Source: Neobittarella massiliensis (ex Bilen et al. 2018) (GTDB lineage Bacteria; Bacillota; Clostridia; Oscillospirales; Ruminococcaceae). Taken from it: a stretch of DNA of 64,000 nt. The stretch is taken from contig NZ_OKQO01000006.1 of assembly GCF_900289145.1 (NCBI RefSeq), positions 186,001 through 250,000 of the forward strand. Direction: 5' to 3'. Under the pieces are notes generated by a model. The model saw nothing but the letters and a program-made list of their open reading frames with translations. It did no database searches and was not told the origin of the DNA. Shown here piece by piece: positions 41,390 to 50,236 of the stretch (positions within the stretch are counted from its first letter, which is position 1; the number at the start of each line of letters is the position of its first letter). The position numbers were made by a program, and so were the translations under genes.

Positions 41390-42103
41390 ATGAAAAACGA
41401 GAAATATATCAATTCCATACATCGCTGGGGCCGTTGGGGCAGCTTTGGCGCCATCGCTTTCATGGTGGGCATCCCCATCGTGGCCTGCCTGATCTTCGAC
41501 TGTTTCCCCTCCATGAAGCTGGTCCTGCAGAGCGGTTCTGGCCTGCTGGCCATGTTTATCCCCATCGCGATCTCTGAGGTCATCAGCTACGCGCCGGTCC
41601 TGGGCTCTTCGGCCTACATCACCTTTATCACCGGCAACGTCATGAACTTAAAACTGCCGGTGGCCATCAACGCCATCGAGCTGGCCGAAGTCGAGCAGTC
41701 TACCGACGCCGGCGACGCCATCACCACCGTGGCCATCAGCGCCTCGTCCATCCTGACCATGGCCATCATCGCCTTGGGCGTCATCCTGCTGGTGCCGCTG
41801 CAGCCGGTACTCACCCTGCCCGCTGTAAAGACCGCTACCACCTACATGCTGCCCGCTCTGTTCGGCGGCCTCATCCTGGGTATCTTCTCGGGCGCCGCCG
41901 GCAAGTATGTCATCAAGGGCAAACTGCTGGCAGTCATCCCCGCAGTGGTCATCGTGGCCATCATGCTGGCACTGGGCGTACCGCTGAGCACCTATCAGGG
42001 CTTTGCCATCGTGGGTATGATCCCGGTCACCATTCTGGCTGCCTGGATCATGTACAAAAAAGGCATCATCAAGGTGGAAGAGAGAGCCATCAAGAAGTCC
42101 TAA
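41390..42103 (+). CDS. integral membrane protein of unknown family, paired with the DUF5058 protein
   Basis: 237 residues, about six hydrophobic segments. Notable are SIHRWGRWGSFGAIAFMVGIP near the start, the PIAISEVISYAPVLGSSAYITFITGN stretch (proline and serine-rich within a membrane helix) and the central INAIELAEVEQSTDAGDAITTVAISAS, a polar region that could line a pathway or bind a substrate. I recognise no transporter family signature. AAGGAGG lies ten bases before the ATG. It is the last gene before a strong terminator. Confidence 0.72.
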   Translation: MKNEKYINSIHRWGRWGSFGAIAFMVGIPIVACLIFDCFPSMKLVLQSGSGLLAMFIPIAISEVISYAPVLGSSAYITFITGNVMNLKLPVAINAIELAEVEQSTDAGDAITTVAISASSILTMAIIALGVILLVPLQPVLTLPAVKTATTYMLPALFGGLILGIFSGAAGKYVIKGKLLAVIPAVVIVAIMLALGVPLSTYQGFAIVGMIPVTILAAWIMYKKGIIKVEERAIKKS

Positions 42104-42121
42104 ATCTCATAGCCATTTCGC

Positions 42122-42156
42122 AAAGAGGTCCGGAATACAGTTCCGGACCTCTTTAT
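42122..42156 (+). terminator. terminator of the AbgB-like operon
   Basis: AAAGAGGTCCGGAA / TTCCGGACCTCTTTA around a TACAG loop, perfect 14-bp stem. Confidence 0.9.
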
Positions 42157-42179
42157 TGTGTAGAAGTGGCAGTTTGTGG

Positions 42180-42208
42180 TTGTCTCGCCGCCGGTTTTTT
42201 TCTATAAT
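42180..42208 (+). promoter_or_regulatory. promoter of the ROK kinase gene
   Basis: TTGTCT (42180-42185), 17 bp, TATAAT (42203-42208). Confidence 0.72.
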
Positions 42209-42263
42209 AAAAGAAGCATAGATGGGCGCAGTGAAAGGCGCCCCAGTGGGAGAGGTGTTTTAG

Positions 42264-43220
42264 ATGACATACCGTGTGGGCATAGATTTGGGCGGCACCA
42301 ATATAGTGGCCGGTGTCGTGGATGAGGAGTACCGCATTTTGTCAAAGGCGGCCGGCAAGACCCGCGCCCCCCGGCCGGTGGCCGAGGTGGTGGCGGATAT
42401 GGACGGGCTGTACCGCCAATGTGTAGAAAAAGCCGGTCTCACGACCGACGATATCCAGAGTATCGGTGTGGGCTCGCCGGGAGTCATCAACCGCGAGAAA
42501 GGCGAGGTAGAGCACGCGGCAAACCTGGCTTTTCTCGATGCGCCGGTAGTACCGCTGCTCCGGCAGCGCAGCGGCAAAACCGTGTATATGGACAACGACG
42601 CCAATGTGGCGGCCTACGGCGAGCTGGTGGCCGGCGCCGGCCGCGGCTACCGCGACATGGTGGCTATCACTCTGGGCACCGGGGTGGGTGGCGGTATCAT
42701 CGTCGGCGGCAAGATCTGGCCCGGTTCCTATTACGGTGGGGCCGAGTTGGGGCACATGGTAGTCGAGAAGGATGGCGTTCCCTGCACCTGCGGACGCAAC
42801 GGCTGTCTCGAGGCCTATGGTTCGGCCACCGGCCTGATCCGTATGACCCGCGAAAAGATGCGCCAGTGCCCCGATAGCGCGATGTGGGCCCAATGTGGCG
42901 GCGATGTCGAGGCGGTCGATGGCCGCACGGCTTTCCGCGCTGCCGACAGCGGCGATGAGGCGGCCAAACAGGTGCTCGAGCGCTACACCGACTATCTGGC
43001 CTGCGGGGTGGCCAACATCGTCAACATCCTGCAACCCCAGCTCATCGTCATCGGCGGCGGTATCTCTAAAGAGGGAGAAAAGCTGGTAGCCCCCATTCGC
43101 CAAAAGGCGATGGGGGTGGTGATGTCGCGCTACTCCAAGCAAAATACAGCCATCACCACGGCCCAGCTGGGCAACGATGCGGCCATCATCGGCGCCGCTA
43201 TGCTCGAGAGCGCCCAGTGA
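42264..43220 (+). CDS. ROK-family kinase (glucokinase-like)
   Basis: 318 residues. N-terminal ATP-binding GIDLGGTNIVAGVV, catalytic segment MDNDANVAAYGE, GTGVGGGIIVGGKIW, the ROK hallmark ELGHMVVEKDG...CTCGRNGCLEAYGSA (Zn-binding His/Cys), and the C-terminal NIVNILQPQLIVIGGGIS. No N-terminal helix-turn-helix, so it is a sugar kinase, not an NagC/XylR repressor. The motif set fits glucokinase, but the sugar is not certain. Confidence 0.93.
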   Translation: MTYRVGIDLGGTNIVAGVVDEEYRILSKAAGKTRAPRPVAEVVADMDGLYRQCVEKAGLTTDDIQSIGVGSPGVINREKGEVEHAANLAFLDAPVVPLLRQRSGKTVYMDNDANVAAYGELVAGAGRGYRDMVAITLGTGVGGGIIVGGKIWPGSYYGGAELGHMVVEKDGVPCTCGRNGCLEAYGSATGLIRMTREKMRQCPDSAMWAQCGGDVEAVDGRTAFRAADSGDEAAKQVLERYTDYLACGVANIVNILQPQLIVIGGGISKEGEKLVAPIRQKAMGVVMSRYSKQNTAITTAQLGNDAAIIGAAMLESAQ

Positions 43221-43237
43221 CTTTTTGTGTGCTGCGC

Positions 43238-43267
43238 TTTACAAGCATCGCGCATACATGGTAAAAT
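43238..43267 (+). promoter_or_regulatory. promoter of the DUF1846 gene
   Basis: TTTACA (43238-43243), 18 bp, TAAAAT (43262-43267). Confidence 0.65.
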
Positions 43268-43367
43268 CATCTTTGTGAGTTTTTTGAGGAAGATAGCTGC
43301 GGCGGGTCGCTGACGACTGCTGGCCGCGCAAAAATGCGATGTGTGACGGATGGGGGAACGTGTAGGA

Positions 43368-44870
43368 ATGAAACTGGGGTTTGACCACGAAAAATATATC
43401 ACCGAGCAGTCCAAATACATCTTGGAGCGGGTCAACAGCTGTGAAAAGCTGTACCTTGAATTTGGCGGCAAGCTGATGCAGGACATGCACGCCAAACGCG
43501 TGCTGCCCGGCTTCGATCCCAATGCCAAGATCAAGCTGCTGCAGACGCTGAAGGAGCAGGTGGAGATCATCATCTGCGTGTACGCCGGCGATATCGAGCG
43601 CAATAAGGTGCGCGATGATTTTGGCATCACCTACGATATGGATGTACTGCGGCTCATCGACGAGCTGCGCAGCTACCAGCTCGATGTCAACAGCGTGGTC
43701 ATCACCCGCTACGACGGGCAGCCGGCTACCACCGTGTTTATGAACAAGCTGCGTATGCGGGGTATCAAGACCTACGCCCACAAAAAGACCAAAGGTTACC
43801 CCACCGATGTAGACCTGATCGTCAGCGATGAGGGCTACGGCGCCAACGAGTATATCGAGACCACCAAGCCCATCGTGGTGGTCACCGCCCCCGGCCCCGG
43901 CAGCGGCAAATTGGCCACCTGCCTGAGCCAGCTCTACCATGAGTACCGCCGCGGGCGCTCGGCCAGCTACTCTAAATTCGAGACATTCCCGGTGTGGAAC
44001 GTGCCGCTCAAACACCCGCTCAATGTAGCCTATGAGGCGGCCACCGTAGACCTCAAAGATGTCAACATCATCGACTCGTTCCACTTCGACGCTTACGGGG
44101 TGCCGGCGGTCAACTACAACCGCGATATGGAGATGTTCCCGGTCATCAGCCGCATCATCGAAAAGATCACCGGCAAAGAGTCTATCTACAAGTCCCCCAC
44201 CGATATGGGGGTCAACCGGGTGGGCTTTGGCATCATCGACGACGAGGTGGTCAAAGAGGCCTCCCGGCAGGAGATCATACGCCGCTATTTCAAGACCAGC
44301 TGTGAGTACAAAAAAGGCACCATGGACGAGGAGACCTTCCACCGTATGGATGCCATCATGAAAGATATGAAACTGCGGCCAGAAGACCGCAAAGTGGTGG
44401 CCGGCGCCCGCAGTTATGCTGCGGCTAAAGGTCTCGAGACGGGAGAAGAGCTGCTCTCGGCCACCGCCATCGAGCTGGAGGACGGCACCATCGTCACCGG
44501 TCGCTCCAGCGAATTGATGAACAGCTCGGCGGCGGCGATCCTCAATGCGGTCAAGCAGCTGGCCGGCATTGCCGACGAGATCCACCTCATCTCGCCGGTC
44601 ATCCTGCAGCCCATCATCGATCTAAAATCTAAAACGCTGGGCAGCCGTCGCCCCGCGCTGGACTGCGAGGAGATCCTCATGGCCCTGAGCATCTGCGCGG
44701 TGACCAACCCCACTGCCCAGGTGGCTATGGAGAAATTGCCTCAGCTCAAAAACTGCCAGGCCCATACCACCACCATCCTCAACCGGGCCGACGAGCAGAC
44801 TTTCCGCAAACTGGGGGTAGATGTGACCTGTGATCCGGTTTTCCCCTCCGAAAATCTGTATTACGTGTGA
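43368..44870 (+). CDS. DUF1846 family protein
   Basis: 500 residues, the usual size. The start [22 protein letters not shown] and segments [39 protein letters not shown] (a P-loop-like glycine run), [23 protein letters not shown] and the C-terminal [15 protein letters not shown]-type region identify the family. It is a conserved cytoplasmic protein of Firmicutes, with no settled activity known to me. Start chosen at 43368 because family members begin at this point and GGGGGA lies upstream; an ATG 18 bases earlier is unlikely. Confidence 0.92.
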   Translation: MKLGFDHEKYITEQSKYILERVNSCEKLYLEFGGKLMQDMHAKRVLPGFDPNAKIKLLQTLKEQVEIIICVYAGDIERNKVRDDFGITYDMDVLRLIDELRSYQLDVNSVVITRYDGQPATTVFMNKLRMRGIKTYAHKKTKGYPTDVDLIVSDEGYGANEYIETTKPIVVVTAPGPGSGKLATCLSQLYHEYRRGRSASYSKFETFPVWNVPLKHPLNVAYEAATVDLKDVNIIDSFHFDAYGVPAVNYNRDMEMFPVISRIIEKITGKESIYKSPTDMGVNRVGFGIIDDEVVKEASRQEIIRRYFKTSCEYKKGTMDEETFHRMDAIMKDMKLRPEDRKVVAGARSYAAAKGLETGEELLSATAIELEDGTIVTGRSSELMNSSAAAILNAVKQLAGIADEIHLISPVILQPIIDLKSKTLGSRRPALDCEEILMALSICAVTNPTAQVAMEKLPQLKNCQAHTTTILNRADEQTFRKLGVDVTCDPVFPSENLYYV

Positions 44871-44900
44871 GCTGCGTGCCCCCCTATATAAAGTGTAAAA

Positions 44901-44932
44901 GAGCAGTCCCTGCTGGGGCTGCCCTTTTTTCG
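44901..44932 (+). terminator. terminator of the DUF1846 gene
   Basis: GCAGTCCC / GGGGCTGC around a TGCT loop (one G-T pair), then CCTTTTTT. Confidence 0.8.
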
Positions 44933-44964
44933 TTATAGATCGGTCGAGGGCATGCATATCCGTC

Positions 44965-45702
44965 TTATCGGCCCAGCAGCGCCTTAAATATTGCCGGTAC
45001 CTCCCGGGCCCAGTAGCCAAAGATCATGGCGGGGTTGGTGCGGCAGGCGGCCCCACAGGGCAATAGGTCGAACCGACGCGCGTAAATGCAGCCGCGGGCC
45101 AGGTGGTAGAAGTCACTTACTACGATCACCCGACGGGGGAGATCCTGTTGCTCGATGATCTGGGCGGCAAACTGCAGATTTTGGCGAGTGGAGCGCGAGC
45201 AGTCTTCCCGGTAGATGCGCTCTGCGTCAATACCGCGCTGCGCCAGCCAGGCGGCCATCACTTCGGCCTCGGGCACCTCCTCATCCTCCCCCTGCCCGCC
45301 GGTGACGACACAGCAGGCATGGGGGTTCTGCACCAGCAGCTGATGCGCTTTTTGCAGCCGCCGCGCCAGCATTTTTGATGGAATCTGTCCGCGCACCCGG
45401 CAACCCAGCACCACGATGCAGCTATCGTTTCCGCCGTGCCGGTAGCGGGGAAAACAGCACAGCAGCAGCGAGCCGGCCAAAAACAGCAGCCCTTCCAGTA
45501 ATAAAAAGCCAAGCAGCACCCACTGTGCAGCGGCCCACCATCCGCAGGGTTGTAAAAGCGGGGAAACAGCCGCCAAAGAGACCATGCATAGCCCCTGTGC
45601 AGCCGGCAGCAAGACACCGATGTGACGGATACGGCTGACAAACGGCGGCAGCGACAGCGCTAGGAGCACCAGTCCAACAGACAGATAGACAGTAAAAAAC
45701 AA
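44965..45702 (-). CDS. membrane-anchored DUF218 (ElyC/SanA/YdcF) protein
   Basis: 245 residues. Four hydrophobic segments occupy the first 90 or so residues, followed by the DUF218 domain: DSCIVVLGCRVRGQIPSKMLARRL, VVTGGQGEDEEVPEAEVM, RIYREDCSRSTRQNLQFAA, VVSDFYHLARG. Family members are tied to envelope integrity or cell-wall stress; activity unknown. The start is a TTG at 45702, eight bases after GAGGAGG and 30 bases after a TACAAT -10. An ATG-less upstream extension to 45768 runs over that promoter and into the neighbouring terminator, so I excluded it. Confidence 0.85.
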   Translation of the reverse strand: MFFTVYLSVGLVLLALSLPPFVSRIRHIGVLLPAAQGLCMVSLAAVSPLLQPCGWWAAAQWVLLGFLLLEGLLFLAGSLLLCCFPRYRHGGNDSCIVVLGCRVRGQIPSKMLARRLQKAHQLLVQNPHACCVVTGGQGEDEEVPEAEVMAAWLAQRGIDAERIYREDCSRSTRQNLQFAAQIIEQQDLPRRVIVVSDFYHLARGCIYARRFDLLPCGAACRTNPAMIFGYWAREVPAIFKALLGR

Positions 45703-45733
45703 GGGGGCGACCTCCTCGATAGAGATGAGCACT

Positions 45734-45739
45734 ATTGTA
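45734..45739 (-). promoter_or_regulatory. -10 box of the DUF218 gene
   Basis: TACAAT on the minus strand, with a weak TTTTCT 17 bp upstream (45757-45762). The short distance to the start codon supports the chosen TTG start. Confidence 0.55.
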
Positions 45740-45769
45740 ACACAGATCGCGGGGGCAGAAAAGAACAAG

Positions 45770-45800
45770 TAAAAAGAGAAGAGCTTTGCGCTCTCCTCTT
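45770..45800 (-). terminator. terminator of the galE-sugar transferase operon
   Basis: AAGAGAAGAGC (45774-45784) / GCTCTCCTCTT (45790-45800) with T-rich end on the minus strand, directly after the stop codon at 45803. Confidence 0.75.
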
Positions 45801-45802
45801 GC

Positions 45803-46600
45803 TCACGATATCTTTTTTAAAACCTGCGTATCGGTTAGCTTAGATTTTGTTTTGGCTGACTCCTGCTCGTTTACTGATTTTTGCTGCAACATGATCTCAT
45901 AGACCTCGTTGCCCTCGGCATAATCCTTTTTACAAAATACGACCGCCACCGTTTTAAAGAGGATGGTTATATCTTCCCACAGCGATAACTGCTTTAAGTA
46001 GAGCAGGTCCATGCGCACCTTTTGCTCGGTGGTCACCAGGTCGCGCCCATTCACCTGGGCCAGCCCGGTAATGCCGGGGCGCAGATAGTGTACCCCACAC
46101 CGATCTCGCAGCGGATGGATAGTCCCTTCAGATGGGACCAGCGGCCGATAGCCGATCAAACTCATGTCTCCCTTGAGCACATTAAAGAGCTGCGGCAGCT
46201 CGTCTAAACTGGTCTTGCGCAGAAAATGCCCTACCTTGGTGATGTATTCATGGGCGTTAGACAGGTCGGCAGTGGCCACATATTTGGGAGCCGAGACACG
46301 CATAGAGCGAAACTTGTAGATGTAAAACTCGCGGCCATCTCTGCCCACCCGGCGCTGGCGAAAAATGATCGGTCCACGAGACTCCAGCGCGATCGCGATC
46401 GCACAGAGGAGCATGATGGGAGAGAGGAGCAGCACTGCTAGGAGCGCCAGTACAAAGCCGAATGCGCGCTTAAAAACAGCATTATACAGGCGCTGCGCTC
46501 TAGTTGGGACATAGACCGTACACAGGTCGCTGTCGGCGCCTGAGGTGGAAGAAGCCCGTGACGTACCATATTCGGTGCCGGTATGTTCGCGGATATCCAT
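45803..46600 (-). CDS. undecaprenyl-phosphate sugar phosphotransferase (bacterial sugar transferase)
   Basis: 265 residues. It transfers a sugar-1-phosphate from UDP-sugar to undecaprenyl phosphate, starting a lipid-linked glycan. One membrane span (about 40-68), then the catalytic domain with IIFRQRRVGRDGREFYIYKFRSMR, KTSLDELPQLFNVLKGDMSLIGYRPL (Asp-Glu pair) and RPGITGLAQVNGRD. Lacking the N-terminal CoA-binding-like domain, it is the short type. Start at the ATG at 46600, eight bases after GTGAGG. Operon with galE, 50 bases upstream. Confidence 0.93.
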   Translation of the reverse strand: MDIREHTGTEYGTSRASSTSGADSDLCTVYVPTRAQRLYNAVFKRAFGFVLALLAVLLLSPIMLLCAIAIALESRGPIIFRQRRVGRDGREFYIYKFRSMRVSAPKYVATADLSNAHEYITKVGHFLRKTSLDELPQLFNVLKGDMSLIGYRPLVPSEGTIHPLRDRCGVHYLRPGITGLAQVNGRDLVTTEQKVRMDLLYLKQLSLWEDITILFKTVAVVFCKKDYAEGNEVYEIMLQQKSVNEQESAKTKSKLTDTQVLKKIS

Positions 46601-46650
46601 AATCGTCATCCTCACCTTATCGTCAAAAAATGTGGGCGGCCAGGTCTGCG

Positions 46651-47664
46651 CTATGCGAGCCCTTGAGGGTTTTTCTTTTGCCAGTTCCAGCTGTCGCGGC
46701 ACATCTCAAACAGGTCGTGCTGGGCCTGCCAGCCCAACTCCCGCTGCGCCTTTGAGCAGTCGGCGTAGATCTGGGCGATATCGCCTTTGCGGCGGGGCGC
46801 ATACTGGTAGGGGATCTCGATGTCGTTTGCCTGCTGGAAGGCATCCACCAGCTGCTGGACGCTGTAACCCTTGCCGGTACCCAGGTTGTAGATAAACACC
46901 CCGCTGTTCTCCATAGCTTTGGCGATCGACTTTACATGGCCCTGAGCCAGATCCACTACGTGGATAAAATCGCGCACACAGGTGCCGTCGGGGGTATCGT
47001 AATCGGTGCCGAATACCGAGAGCTTTTCCAACTTGCCGGCCGCCACCTGGGTGACAAAAGGCATTAAGTTGTTGGGTATGCCCGCCGGATCTTCGCCGAT
47101 GAGGCCGCTGGCGTGGGCGCCGATGGGGTTAAAGTACCGCAGCAGGATGACCGACCAATCCGGATCGGACTTGGCGATATCCTGTAGCATGTACTCGATG
47201 AACAGCTTGGTCTTGCCGTAGGGGGTAGTGTCGGCCGAGACCGGGGTCTCCTCGGTGACCGGGACCTGTTCGGGGGCGCCGTACACCGTGGCCGAAGAGC
47301 TGAAGATGATCTTTTTGCAGCCGTGATCCCGCATCACGTCACACAAAACCAGGGTGGAGACCAGGTTGTTGTCGTAGTACAGGATGGGTTTTTGCACCGA
47401 CTCGCCCACCGCTTTGCTGCCGGCCAGGTGGATGACACAGTCGATGGTGTTCTCTGTAAAGATCTTCTCCACCGCGGCACGGTCCCGCAGGTCTTCGTGG
47501 TAGACGGGATACTTCTTGCCGGTGATCTGCTGCACGCGGCGCACCGCCTCTGGTTTAGAGTTGGAAAAGTTGTCGATGACCACCACATCCATCCCCGCTT
47601 GCAGCAGTTCGATACAGATGTGAGAACCGATGTAGCCGGCACCGCCGGTAAGCAATACAGCCAT
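46651..47664 (-). CDS. galE: UDP-glucose 4-epimerase
   Basis: 337 residues, a short-chain dehydrogenase-type epimerase interconverting UDP-glucose and UDP-galactose (or the N-acetyl forms). NAD-binding TGGAGYIGSHICIELL, FSSSATVYG with the catalytic Ser, YGKTKLFIE (YxxxK) and LLRYFNPIGAHASGLIGEDPAGIPNNLMP are all present. ATG at 47664 after GGGAG. It provides the sugar donor used by the initiating transferase downstream. Confidence 0.96.
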   Translation of the reverse strand: MAVLLTGGAGYIGSHICIELLQAGMDVVVIDNFSNSKPEAVRRVQQITGKKYPVYHEDLRDRAAVEKIFTENTIDCVIHLAGSKAVGESVQKPILYYDNNLVSTLVLCDVMRDHGCKKIIFSSSATVYGAPEQVPVTEETPVSADTTPYGKTKLFIEYMLQDIAKSDPDWSVILLRYFNPIGAHASGLIGEDPAGIPNNLMPFVTQVAAGKLEKLSVFGTDYDTPDGTCVRDFIHVVDLAQGHVKSIAKAMENSGVFIYNLGTGKGYSVQQLVDAFQQANDIEIPYQYAPRRKGDIAQIYADCSKAQRELGWQAQHDLFEMCRDSWNWQKKNPQGLA

Positions 47665-47731
47665 AGGATACTCCCTAATATGAATAAAAAGTAAAAAATC
47701 GTTAAACGTTCTGTGTTTTTTCGACACAATC

Positions 47732-47760
47732 AGTATATCGTATTTGGTCACAGCAGTCAA
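47732..47760 (-). promoter_or_regulatory. galE promoter
   Basis: TTGACT (47755-47760), 17 bp, TATACT (47732-47737) on the minus strand. Confidence 0.8.
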
Positions 47761-48061
47761 TAAACAGCATGCATAGTGGGGGGAAATGTGGCGGCGGCGA
47801 GATAGGGTGGGGTCGGAGGTGCACATCACTTTCGGCGATGCCGGCGGCCATCAAGAAATGGCTTGACTGCGCGAAAAACTAGACATTATCGTTCTGATAT
47901 CGTATAGTGGTAATATGTTAATAAACTGTGAAAACAGCAAGTTTTTGCCGCTTTTTATACCGGTATTTTACTGTGTATATCCCCGCGTTATGCGGAACGA
48001 CAAACTCTACCTTTTTCGGCCTGATTTTACAAAAAATGTGCAAAACATAGAACTTATAACA
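47761..48061. other. AT-rich intergenic stretch without a supportable protein gene
   Basis: About 300 bases between galE and the V-ATPase operon. A plus-strand TTGACT (47863-47868) with TTATCG 17 bp on is a possible weak promoter, and the bidirectional terminator at 48062-48103 could end its transcript. A 66-codon reading frame from 47915 has no ribosome binding site and runs through the terminator, so I do not call it. Confidence 0.4.
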
Positions 48062-48103
48062 CAAAAAAGAGCGCCGTCGGACTGCCGTCGGCGCTCTTTT
48101 TTT
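48062..48103 (-). terminator. terminator of the V-ATPase operon
   Basis: AAAAAAGAGCGCC / GGCGCTCTTTTTT outer stem around a GTCGG...CCGTC inner part. U-rich in both directions; it follows the operon's last gene. Confidence 0.85.
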
Positions 48104-48154
48104 ATGTCGTGTTAAAAGATCTTGTGCAGTGGCTCTTGGTGTTGGCACGGGCGC

Positions 48155-48817
48155 TTAGTGTTCGTGCTCGCTGTAGTGGTGTGCCGCCTCCAGCATCATA
48201 TCCTTTACCTTCATCAGGCGGATTTGGGTGCTGCGCTCGTTTTCGTCCAGTTTCATGGTGATGTAGCGGATGCTCTCCTGGGTCTGCGGGATCATCACGT
48301 GCTCCAGCGCGTTGACCCGGCGGCGGGTCTTCTCGATCTCGGCGGCCATCAGCTGGCAGGACTTCTCGGTCTCGGCCAGCTTGAGCATATCGGGCAACAC
48401 ATCTTCCAGCGACTTGACGGCGTCGTCGAGATCGCTGGAGGTAAAGGCGTAGCCGTAGGGGTAGATATCCCCCTTATCGGCGGTGCGGGTCTTGTAGGAG
48501 AACACCGGTATATCCACGCTCATGATGTTTTTCGACGAGGTCTCGAGCGTGACTTCCTGTTTGGGGCACATCAGCGCCACCTGCATGGCCTCCTGCGAGA
48601 TACCGGCGCGGGCCAACACGAAATTGGCGTTGGCGCGGGCCAGCCCCTTTTCAACCTTTTCGCGCAGCGCCTTGTTCTGGCGCACCAGGTCTAAAAACTG
48701 GCGCATCAACTCGTCGCGCTTATCTTTGAGCAGCTTGTGCCCGCGCATGGCGGTGACCAGCTTCTTTTTCAGCCGGGTCAGCTCCATACGGGTCGGGTTT
48801 ATCTGGGTCGTTGCCAC
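48155..48817 (-). CDS. ntpD: V-type ATP synthase subunit D
   Basis: 220 residues, central-stalk subunit of the V1 rotor. INPTRMELTRLKKKLVTAMRGHKLLKDKRDELMRQFL is the N-terminal coiled-coil signature, and the C-terminal half ends with the second long helix (RRVNALEHVMIPQTQESIRYITMKLDENER). GTG start after GGGGGGAG. Last gene of the operon, 45 bases after ntpB. Confidence 0.95.
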   Translation of the reverse strand: MATTQINPTRMELTRLKKKLVTAMRGHKLLKDKRDELMRQFLDLVRQNKALREKVEKGLARANANFVLARAGISQEAMQVALMCPKQEVTLETSSKNIMSVDIPVFSYKTRTADKGDIYPYGYAFTSSDLDDAVKSLEDVLPDMLKLAETEKSCQLMAAEIEKTRRRVNALEHVMIPQTQESIRYITMKLDENERSTQIRLMKVKDMMLEAAHHYSEHEH

Positions 48818-48862
48818 TTTGGTCTCCCCCCTCTCATCGCATCAGGTATTTGGCATATGGAC

Positions 48863-50236
48863 CTATTTTTCCTCGTAGTACTGGTCCAAAAATTCGTCCT
48901 TGATGCGCTTGAGCTCGCTGCGGGGCAGGATGCGCAGCAGCTTCCAGCCGATCTCCAGCGTCTCCTCGATGCTGCGGTCGGTGTGGTAGCCCTGCGACAC
49001 GTAAGTTTTTTCAAATTCGTCGGCGAACTGGGCGTACAGCTTGTCGATATCGGTGAGGGCCGCCTCGCCCAGAATGACCATCAGCTCTTTGGCGTCTTTG
49101 CCGCGGGCATAGGCGGCGAACAGCTGGTTCATGGTGTTGGCGTGGTCGGCTCTGGTCTTTCCCTCGCCGATGCCTTTATCTTTCAGTCGCGAGAGCGACG
49201 GCAGCACATCTACCGGCGGGGTGATGTTCTTGCGGTACAGCTCGCGGCTGAGGATGATCTGCCCCTCGGTGATGTAGCCGGTGAGGTCGGGAATGGGGTG
49301 GGTCTTGTCGTCCTCGGGCATGGTGAGGATGGGGATCATGGTGATGCTGCCCGACTTGCCTTTTTGGCGCCCGGCCCGCTCGTAGAGCGAGGCCAGATCG
49401 GTGTACATGTAGCCGGGGTAGCCGCGGCGGCCGGGAACCTCTTTGCGGGCGGCCGACACCTCGCGCAGCGCGTCGGCGTAGTTGGTGATATCGGTCATGA
49501 TGACCAGCACGTGCATGTTCTTTTCGAAGGCCAGGTACTCCGCCGCCGTCAGCGCCATGCGCGGGGTGGCGATGCGCTCGACGGCCGGGTCGTTGGCCAG
49601 GTTGACAAACAGCACTGTGCGGTCGATGGCGCCGGTCTCTTTAAAGCTCTCGATGAAGAAGTTTGCCTCCTCAAAGGTGATGCCCATGGCGGCAAACACC
49701 ACCGCAAACGGCTCGCTGGTGCCGCGCACCTTGGCCTGGCGGGCGATCTGCGCCGCCAGCTCGGCGTGGGGCAGACCGCTGGCCGAGAAGATGGGCAGTT
49801 TCTGCCCGCGCACCAGCGTGTTGAGGCCGTCGATGGCCGATACGCCGGTCTGGATGAACTCCTGCGGGTAGTTGCGGGCGGCGGGGTTCATGGGCAGGCC
49901 GTTGATATCCAGCCGCTGCTCGGGCAGTATTTCCGGCCCGCCGTCGATGGGGCGGCCCAGGCCGTCAAACACCCGGCTGAGCATGTCCTCCGACACCCCC
50001 AGCTCCATACTGCGGCCCAAAAAGCGCACCTTGCTGCTGCTGAGGTTGATGCCGGTGGAGTTTTCAAACAGCTGCACCAATGCATTGCCGCCGTCTATCT
50101 CCAGCACCTTGCAGCGGCGCTTTTCGCCGCTGTTCAGCTCGATCTCGCCCAGCTCGTTATAGCTGACGTTCTCGACCCCCTTGACCAGCATCAGAGGGCC
50201 GGCGATCTCCTGGATCGTCCTGTATTCTTTAGGCAT
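48863..50236 (-). CDS. ntpB: V-type ATP synthase subunit B
   Basis: 457 residues, the non-catalytic nucleotide-binding-fold subunit of V1. [25 protein letters not shown] at the N terminus, [36 protein letters not shown] in place of a canonical P-loop (as expected for B), [29 protein letters not shown] and [21 protein letters not shown]. Its ATG overlaps the ntpA stop by one base. Confidence 0.96.
   Translation of the reverse strand: MPKEYRTIQEIAGPLMLVKGVENVSYNELGEIELNSGEKRRCKVLEIDGGNALVQLFENSTGINLSSSKVRFLGRSMELGVSEDMLSRVFDGLGRPIDGGPEILPEQRLDINGLPMNPAARNYPQEFIQTGVSAIDGLNTLVRGQKLPIFSASGLPHAELAAQIARQAKVRGTSEPFAVVFAAMGITFEEANFFIESFKETGAIDRTVLFVNLANDPAVERIATPRMALTAAEYLAFEKNMHVLVIMTDITNYADALREVSAARKEVPGRRGYPGYMYTDLASLYERAGRQKGKSGSITMIPILTMPEDDKTHPIPDLTGYITEGQIILSRELYRKNITPPVDVLPSLSRLKDKGIGEGKTRADHANTMNQLFAAYARGKDAKELMVILGEAALTDIDKLYAQFADEFEKTYVSQGYHTDRSIEETLEIGWKLLRILPRSELKRIKDEFLDQYYEEK

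Noticed and set aside
45703-45768. N-terminal extension of the DUF218 protein
   Set aside because: It overlaps the -10 box and reaches the neighbouring terminator; the TTG at 45702 has an optimal GAGGAGG.
47915-48115. 66-codon plus-strand reading frame between galE and the V-ATPase
   Set aside because: No ribosome binding site, and its last 15 codons are encoded by the terminator hairpin.
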